Below are positions 60,514 through 64,000 of a stretch of 64,000 nt of DNA, one piece after another; position 1 is the first letter of the stretch, and the number at the start of each line of letters is the position of its first letter. The notes beneath the pieces are model-generated. The model made no database searches and had not been told where the DNA came from. It saw only the letters and a program-made list of their open reading frames with translations. The translations under genes were made by a program, and so were the position numbers. This DNA comes from Acestrorhynchus altus (lineage: Eukaryota; Chordata; Actinopteri; Characiformes; Acestrorhynchidae), in NCBI GenBank assembly GCA_034509495.1, contig CM067507.1:9941716-10005715 (forward strand). The letters are read 5' to 3'.

Positions 60514-62505
60514 ATTGCACATTTGTGGTGCAACTTAAAATAGTGGAATACATTCAAAAAGGTGTCCAAAGACAAATATAATATAATAAAGATAATATAA
60601 CAAATATTTGATAATTGCGTTCAATTAATTCTGCCTTGTTAAAATAACGTAGCACAACATTTTGGGCACGGGTTAGCTCATTTTGTACTCCCTAATGAAT
60701 AAACTTATGGTCAAGGTCTTCTTGCCCCCAGACCTAACCATGGTCTTTGCTCCTGGAACTTTCCCCCAGAAGAATCAGGTTAGGTGTATGTGTGCCTAAT
60801 ATCTGTCCTAATGAACTGTGTCTTAGAGTCTGTGTTGGTATATGTTTCCCATCTAAATTAGAGATTAACACCCTCTGTTGTATATATGTATATTAATCAG
60901 TATTATGTATTTTAATCAGTGTTAGTTTCATAATTTTATTCCCACAGTTCAATAAAGATATATTCTTTAAAAGTTCATGTTTGTTGTCTAGTAAATTGTG
61001 TTTGTTATTGTTACATGTTAGGAGGTCATATTTTAGCAGCCATTCTTTCAGGAATCCATTCCGCATTATTAATTTGTAAGGTTCAAAAGGGTTTACTGTC
61101 TATCTTGTGTCGGTGCTCTGTATTGTGACCAAAAGATTCTCAGGGCACAGTTTATTCCCATATTTGTTCTCGCTGCAATTCTGCAGGGAATATATCAGAA
61201 ACAATGCTAAACTTGCAGTGTTATTTAAAGAGCCCTGCAAGTCACACTGGAGAAAATTACTGTATGCCTTCATTTGTTTCAGAAGGCACAGTTGTCTGGT
61301 GTTTCATTGTTTTCACAGATCATTTAATGTTTCATTTATTGTTTATTATACTTTGTCCCTTTTCTCTCTCTCTTACAGTGCTGCTCCACAATGCTATCCC
61401 CTTCATTGGCTTTGGCTTCCTGGACAATGCCATCATGATTGTTGCGGCAAGTTTAATTTATTATCATAGTGAAAAAGTTACATTATAGCCAATTACCTGC
61501 TTGTGGTTTGAAAATTAAATTTCTGAGAGAATATGATATGAGCTGCTTGTAGCTTATATTTAAATGACACTTTCATTCATATGCTTCTGAAAAGGCTTCA
61601 GTCAAACACTGGAAGTATCCAGGAAGTGGTCTCATGACTTTCCTCAGGTCAGATAATGCATTTTTGGAGCAGTTTCCACTGCAATCAGTCTTGTGCATAG
61701 CTCCTGAAACTCATTTATGCACAAGCCTCACTCATTGTGATTCAGTTGAAAGTGATCTGGTCACTTGAATCATTCAGTTTTATTACGAGCACTTCAGCTG
61801 CACTCATCATGGCAGTTATATAGCAACAGACAATTTCAGACCATGGTCAACTCAGGATGTTTCAGTCATCCTACACAGTGCATCTACTGGAATCTTCATA
61901 AAGGTTCCATATCATGGAAATGGAATTTTACTCACTTTGTTTGAAATAAGTGTATAATGTAATATGTAAATAATTTCTCAGCACCAACATTTCAAATTAC
62001 AAAATAGAACATTTCCATTTTAAAATAAAAATGATTTCAATTTATTACAGTCAGTAATAATTGTAATAACTGACATAGTTTTTTTGTTTGAATCTGACAG
62101 CTGTTGTTCACAGCTGTAGCTGTTTTTCACTGTGTCAAGAACTTGAATGGGCTAATAGAAATGGTGCAAAATGAAATGAAATAAGATCTTTGCACATTCA
62201 TTTCCATTGATGCCATTGCATTTTACATTTTACACATTTACCTGTATCCACCCATTCCATCTACAATAGTTTAGTGCCACACAATAGAGATATAAGTAGT
62301 GCTTTCAGAGATATTTGGGTTTGTTAAAAGGAATTTTGACTATTTATTGGTATACAACACCACACATATATCAGAAAGAAATCTCAGGGAAAAATAAAAT
62401 GGCAGAAAAATAGAGGTTATTAAATTAATTGCAGGTATCTTTGTCCACAGGGCACACAGATTGAGCTGTCCATAGGAGTGATCCTAGGCATTTCAACCAT
62501 GGCAG
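41505..62505 (+). CDS. tmem65: tmem65 gene span in this window (partial at 3' end; exons listed separately)
   Basis: TMEM65 is an inner mitochondrial membrane protein, reported to be important in heart. Four + strand exons are found: 41505-41766, 60385-60429, 61379-61446 and 62451-62505. Spliced, they read through QGARDFIYSLHSSERSCLL, RELHRFESIAIAQ, EQLEMAPPTAAQLRY, VLLHNAIPFIGFGFLDNAIM, IVA and GTQIELSIGVILGISTMA, closely following human TMEM65. All phases agree if intron 3 uses a GC donor. The remaining transmembrane part and C-terminus lie past 64000. Intron 1 (18.6 kb) holds most of the repeats between 42 and 57 kb. Confidence 0.93.
41767..42111. other. tmem65 intron 1, start
   Basis: No feature recognised. 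Confidence 0.5.
42112..42405 (+). mobile_element. Fragment of the LINE copy A family
   Basis: It matches the reverse complement of about 2520-2810 in LINE copy A: ATATTAAATCCAAACAGTTT, TGTCTTCTGGTGTGGCTGAT and the translated NPNSLSSGVADVEQNID, running into the AASYNQTSL region in another frame. It is truncated on both sides. Confidence 0.82.
42406..45835. other. tmem65 intron 1, with one dispersed repeat at 44053-44110
   Basis: Mostly AT-rich unrecognised sequence. At 44053-44110, AGAATAGAACTTTATTGATC and GGGAGGGTTCCCTCAGGGAA repeat the element seen at 41060-41108. No exons are recognised. Confidence 0.5.
45840..46447 (+). mobile_element. L2-type LINE 3' fragment
   Basis: The C-terminal part of an L2-type ORF (AACIRFKTLMMAYKAKNRPA, LAPKWWNELPMGVQTAES, FKCRLKTHFFQDHV, ending at 46321) is followed by the characteristic L2 3' end AAGAGCGTCTGCCAAATGCC (46402-46421) with TAAATG repeats. 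It belongs to the family of LINE copy B (RFKTLMLTYKAKNGPAPP there). Confidence 0.85.
46448..47200. other. tmem65 intron 1
   Basis: No recognised feature. Confidence 0.45.
47206..47511 (+). repeat. 5' LTR of the 47-kb element
   Basis: A 306-bp LTR, TG to CA. It includes CCCAGCTGTGTTCCAT, shared with the solo LTR at 21843-22155, and TTAATAAATACAACCC near its end. Only 16 bp lie between its end and the ATG of ORF1. That leader does not begin with the TGG expected for a normal tRNA primer-binding site. Confidence 0.85.
47528..47803 (+). CDS. LTR-element ORF1, 91 residues, unknown function
   Basis: The product starts MDVAGLSRFAGSRLAIRRDP, has a very basic stretch (QSRRHRRRTRG, about residues 35-46) and the shared motif TPSPEDCSSKGGENFG. 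It is homologous to the ORF1 at 16974-17312 (minus) over most of its length. An in-frame ATG at 47504 lies inside the LTR. The ATG at 47528 is preferred because the homologue starts at the same residue. Arg-rich composition suggests nucleic acid binding, which is inference only. Confidence 0.6.
   Translation: MDVAGLSRFAGSRLAIRRDPFSGGLEQRDAVQTSSQSRRHRRRTRGTPSPEDCSSKGGENFGGALRVGAASLEPCEARGEACSRAVDGVLG
47809..48171 (+). CDS. LTR-element ORF2, about 120 residues, with 9-residue repeats
   Basis: It begins 5 nt after ORF1 ends, in the -1 frame relative to ORF1, as in the other copy. The product has VRELKLTAPAPHPVRELES, similar to the VRELEPTAPAP repeats of the 16627-17037 ORF, and tandem SAPAASVRG units encoded by a 27-bp repeat at about 48009-48080. 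The last about 10 codons run past the element into flanking intron, so the native C-terminus has been deleted. Confidence 0.5.
   Translation: MWDVWQFLSYVRRTVQPSSTQTSAAAVASAAPPSRVAPVRELKLTAPAPHPVRELESSAGGPSPVEKAAPAASVRGSAPAASVRGSAPAARTVPNPACTSDSNYLCLETLQPVLQNQFLK
48146..48669. other. tmem65 intron 1
   Basis: No recognised feature. Confidence 0.4.
48670..49480 (-). mobile_element. Tc1-like transposon copy, degenerate, minus strand
   Basis: Transposase-antisense text starts near 48675 with the outer end CTTCCAGAAAGTATTCACAG. It continues with AAGCACCTTTGGCAGCAATT, GGGTTCAAGTCTAGGCTCTG (48933-48952) and GTGCTCATTGGAACCTTC (about 49372). Indels break every frame. Its 5' side abuts another Tc1 copy of the opposite orientation at about 49490. 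Confidence 0.8.
49490..50978 (+). mobile_element. Tc1-like transposon with inverted repeats, near complete
   Basis: Inverted terminal segments are visible: left 49492-49582 (CATCTTGACAGAAATAAAAC then GCAAATTTATTAAAAAAGAA and CATAATCATAAGTATCAGAC), right about 50762-50862 as its reverse complement (GTCTGAATACTTATGATCAT, TTTTTTAATAAATTTGC, CTGTTAAGATGGGG). The right side extends to the outer end TACCCACTGTGTA at about 50978. The left outer end is missing or merged with the previous Tc1 copy. The transposase lies between (49749-50753). Confidence 0.88.
49749..50753 (+). pseudogene. Tc1 transposase, one nonsense codon and at least one frameshift
   Basis: The first 149 codons contain the paired-like DNA-binding region (LSKELRDRIVARHRSGQGHK, STVACIILKWKKFGT), a GRPAKLS hinge and a second helix-turn-helix region (ALVREVKKNPKSTVAKLQ). 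TAG at 50196-50198 stands where Trp is usual, just before SDETKIELFG, which holds the first catalytic Asp. GGSIMLWGCFS follows in the same frame. A frame change between about 50340 and 50450 then precedes QDNDPKD (second Asp, about 50456) and PDLNPIEHLWRNLK (catalytic Glu). All of DD34E is thus visible, but not in one frame. Confidence 0.88.
50979..51750. other. tmem65 intron 1
   Basis: No recognised feature. Confidence 0.4.
51755..52645 (+). mobile_element. hAT-type transposase relic
   Basis: Fragments in several + frames resemble a hAT-type transposase gene common in fish. The clearest is MNGPNVNWKFLNSLQDQL then LLNIGSCGLHIVNDTF (52321-52440), where known relatives read M(D)GPNVN...NIGSCGLHT. 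Further on another frame gives IGATNIKFSLKFCHHKWLKN and ISVSERAIEIL (about 52545-52625). Earlier parts look like a BED-type N-terminal region with stops. No terminal repeats were found. Confidence 0.62.
52849..53574 (+). pseudogene. Rex3 endonuclease domain, frame-broken
   Basis: The 241-codon frame covers the APE-type endonuclease through SHLREHIPWEVGDIESEWAM and FRASIVEAA, then loses the family frame at about residue 185, where the expected VAEAKTRVWEEFG sequence continues in the frame of 53312-53557. The usual GDFN motif reads LDFN. Not functional without the RT. Confidence 0.8.
53734..54533 (+). pseudogene. Rex3 reverse transcriptase remnants
   Basis: Two frames (53734-54192 and 54189-54533) overlap by four bases. 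The first keeps the fingers part (PLFKKGD, NYRGITLLSLPGKVY), then jumps from QCGF directly to the GPLIRAVRSLY and GLRQGCP region, losing motif A. The second is the C-terminal domain after the lost palm motif C. These are two large internal deletions. Confidence 0.82.
54598..54635 (+). repeat. (ATGG)n tail of Rex3
   Basis: About nine ATGG/ATAG units mark the 3' end of the Rex3 copy. Confidence 0.9.
54706..54802 (+). repeat. (CT)n microsatellite
   Basis: Nearly 100 bp of CT with a few interruptions (TGTCT, TTTCCCT). The open frame of Leu/Ser over it is an artefact. Confidence 0.95.
54803..56085. other. tmem65 intron 1
   Basis: AT-rich sequence, nothing recognised. Confidence 0.45.
56090..56280 (-). 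mobile_element. DNA transposon terminal fragment
   Basis: The blocks TGGCCTTTCCTAATGATAAT, TGTGAACAAGCCATAACCCT, TTTATGCCTTTTGGGGATCA and AAGGGTGCCCAAACATATA match the end of a widespread fish DNA transposon as remembered, the same one suspected at 24600-24800. Non-coding remnant. Confidence 0.55.
56281..57180. other. tmem65 intron 1
   Basis: No recognised feature. Confidence 0.4.
57181..57235 (-). repeat. tRNA-like sequence, probably SINE remnant
   Basis: Read on the minus strand it has GTTAGCTCACTCTGTAGAGC (A-box type) and, about 30 bases on, GGGTTTAAATCCCACC (B-box type with a T-arm-like palindrome). It lacks a complete acceptor stem and anticodon arm pairing, so it is more likely a tRNA pseudogene or SINE head than a working tRNA. 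Confidence 0.55.
57236..60384. other. tmem65 intron 1, 3' part
   Basis: AT-rich intron with no recognised exon or element. It ends in CTCTCACTGTCCTTACAG, a strong acceptor for exon 2. Confidence 0.5.
60385..60429 (+). CDS. tmem65: tmem65 exon 2 (EQLEMAPPTAAQLRY)
   Basis: A 45-bp micro-exon. With G from exon 1 it encodes EQLEMAPPTAAQLRY and leaves a G for the next exon, matching the short linker before the first membrane segment in TMEM65. Donor GTAAGT, followed within 7 bp by (TG)n. Confidence 0.92.
60437..60511 (+). repeat. (TG)n microsatellite abutting a tmem65 donor
   Basis: About 37 TG units begin seven bases into intron 2. Confidence 0.97.
60512..61378. other. tmem65 intron 2
   Basis: No repeat recognised. 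It ends with the pyrimidine-rich acceptor TTTCTCTCTCTCTTACAG. Confidence 0.5.
61379..61446 (+). CDS. tmem65: tmem65 exon 3, first transmembrane segment
   Basis: Encodes VLLHNAIPFIGFGFLDNAIM then IVA, a hydrophobic segment almost identical to human TMEM65. To join GTQIELS in the next exon in frame it must end after GCG at 61446, which puts GCAAGT (a GC donor) at the intron start. The GT three bases further on would break the frame. Confidence 0.93.
61447..62450. other. tmem65 intron 3 (GC-AG type)
   Basis: Starts GCAAGT and ends TTTGTCCACAG. No repeats are recognised inside. Confidence 0.7.
62451..62505 (+). CDS. tmem65: tmem65 exon 4, GTQIELSIGVILGISTMA
   Basis: Eighteen codons plus one base. 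The sequence corresponds to the conserved loop and start of the second transmembrane segment (GILGISTMAAAA in human). Donor GTACAG. The following exon is beyond 64000 or not recognised within the window. Confidence 0.92.
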
Positions 62506-62982
62506 GTACAGTAAAGAGCTGTTCAGGCTTATTTATGGTACATGTTGGAACTTACAGTACCAGTTAACAGTTTGGACACCGCTGATTTAAGTGTTTTAAA
62601 ATAGGTGTTTGTTTCATCTTAAATCACCATTTTAATCTTTAATTCTGACAGCTGCAAATGCAAAACCATTTGGAATAAGCATATTGGAACACACACACAC
62701 AGTCTCAGGTGGCTGTACACTGCTGTGTTAGTGGATTGGTTCTGATCTAATGGAATGTTGGATGCCTCATTCTGTCATTAATTTATCAGAAGAGGCATTG
62801 CAAATGTTCTGTTCTGCACTTTTTGTGATGCTTAGAATTTGATAATTGCACTCGATCCATGAAATCTTATCAATTTAACATGAAACAATTGAAAATTGTA
62901 GAAAGTATAATTGAATTACTTTTTTCACTTATAGCTCATTGAAACAAGGGGAAAAATGTGAAAGTTCAGATTCTGAAAGATG
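62506..62982. other. tmem65 intron 4
   Basis: No recognised feature apart from a short (CA)n near 62690. Confidence 0.45.
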
Positions 62983-62987
62983 ATTTC

Positions 62988-63364
62988 TGTCAGGGTTGTG
63001 TGCTGAACAGATGATATGAGGAAGTGGAAGCAGGTTTGAGGAATTGATAATAGGAACACAAACGCATGGAAACATAATTACACACCGACATAAACTGAGG
63101 ATAACAACACATCAACCAAGACTACTATGACTATGACTGTGATAACTATGACTAATCAGACTACAACTAAGGACTGACAATATGGACAGAGACAAAGGGC
63201 CTTATATACACAGGAACATTAGACACAACTGGAACACGATAATGATGGGGCAGATTTACAAATAAAGACACAGCTGGCAATGGGCAGGACATGTGCTCTG
63301 AAGCAGGAGGGGAGATAAACAAAACATTGACGAGACAGGAGATGACCAGGACAGATATGTGACA
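62988..63364 (-). repeat. Solo LTR with perfect 5-bp target duplication
   Basis: On the minus strand the sequence runs TGTCACATATCTGTCC to CACAACCCTGACA. It has a TATA box (GTGTATATAAGGCCC, + coordinates about 63197-63211) and the CCAGCTGTGTCTTT block shared with the other LTRs. ATTTC is present on both sides (62983-62987 and 63365-63369). Confidence 0.85.
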
Positions 63365-63574
63365 ATTTCAAACATAAAAGGCTGGATGCAGTCATGCACT
63401 ATAATTGTATTAGTGGTGAAAAATATATTGAAACATCATGATTTTTCAATGCTAAATACAGATACAAGAGTGAGCTTTATGGAGACCATCACAAGAAAGG
63501 GCTTTGGAGTAGTAATTTGAAATCAGCTGTTACACTGTCCAGAAAATATTTTACAAGTTGCCTTGTCTATTAGC

Positions 63575-63660
63575 TAGGGATATTTTCTGAGTGAACAGCA
63601 AAGCACTTTTGTAAGTCACTCTGGATAAGGGTGTCTGCTAAATGCCATAAATGTAAATGC
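63575..63660 (+). mobile_element. L2-type 3' end fragment
   Basis: GAGTGAACAGCAAAGCACTT and TCTGGATAAGGGTGTCTGCT followed by AAATGCCATAAATGTAAATG repeat the L2 terminus seen at 46360-46447. Confidence 0.75.
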
Positions 63661-64000
63661 CTCCAGTGATCCTAAAATATCATCACGGGACCTACAGGTA
63701 GCTCTTGCCACAGTTCATGATGCCATGTCAAAATTAATCATCTACCATCAGAAAGAAACCAATTTTGTTTTTTGATGTCAAAAAATATCAGGGCATGGCT
63801 CAAGTTTGCCAGAGAACATCTAGACAAAGAGCTCAACTAATGGAATAATGTGCAAATGAAACACAGCATTTAAGCACAAGAACCTGAAGCATGGGGCTGG
63901 AAGTGTCATAGTTTAGGCCACTATGATAGAAACCACTATGAAATCTTTTTTGTGTCAGTGGGGGCTTGAGGAAAATGTAAGTCCATCTGTACAAAGACTG
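63661..64000 (+). mobile_element. Tc1-like transposase relic, runs off the window
   Basis: Degenerate + strand transposase text of a different Tc1 subfamily: AAAATATCAGGGCATGGCTC, GCCAGAGAACATCTAGACAA, AAGCATGGGGCTGGAAGTGT (KHGAGSV in translation) and GAGGAAAATGTAAGTCCATC. About 80 bp near 63850 appear deleted relative to the family. Continues past 64000. Confidence 0.7.

Noticed and set aside
60279..60581. 100-codon ORF over tmem65 exon 2
   Set aside because: Only 45 bp of it are exon; the rest is intron and (TG)n.

Overview
This is vertebrate, almost certainly teleost fish, nuclear DNA. It holds intron-split genes whose exon translations I recognise as fish orthologues of human genes. Between the exons lies a typical fish repeat load: L2/Maui-like LINEs, a Rex3/RTE LINE, a DIRS element, several Tc1 transposons, a hAT relic, tRNA-derived SINEs and many microsatellites. 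There are no bacterial-style operons, CRISPR arrays or rRNA genes.

Gene 1, + strand, about 15.1-32.9 kb: mtss1 (metastasis suppressor 1 / MIM). Eleven exons with intact frames and matching splice phases run from the middle of the IMD (I-BAR) domain through the serine-rich and proline-rich regions. The first IMD exons, including the start codon, are not in the window, so 1-15116 is probably a large early intron. The terminal exon (about 32311-32930), which should encode the proline-rich tail and the WH2 actin-binding motif, is recognisable but broken by at least one early stop, one nonsense codon and several frameshifts.

Gene 2, + strand, about 40-62.5 kb and continuing past the right edge: tmem65, an inner mitochondrial membrane protein. 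A CpG island (about 39.96-40.64 kb) is followed by the first coding exon (ending 41766), an 18.6-kb first intron, and exons at 60385, 61379 and 62451. Intron 3 must use a GC donor. In human the order read from MTSS1 is MTSS1, NDUFB9, TATDN1, RNF139, TRMT12, TMEM65. Here the middle four genes are missing.

Repeats by region. 0.2-4.8 kb: two abutting L2-type LINE copies on the minus strand. 6.4-10.3 kb: a three-layer nest, with an L2 inside a DIRS element inside a Tc1/mariner relic. 13.0-14.1 and 23.8-24.6 kb: Tc1 copies. 15.47-17.82 kb: an LTR element with no reverse transcriptase but two small ORFs. 37.5-39.6 kb: an L2 copy between two (TA)n tracts. 47.2-48.1 kb: a second LTR element of the same family with a perfect 5-bp target duplication. 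48.7-51.0 kb: two Tc1 copies back to back. 51.75-52.65 kb: a hAT relic. 52.65-54.6 kb: Rex3. Solo LTRs of the LTR family lie at 21.8 and 63.0 kb.

The least familiar item is this LTR family: four copies in one window, a shared two-ORF layout with ORF2 in the same relative frame in both ORF-bearing copies, 5-bp target duplications, and no polymerase genes.
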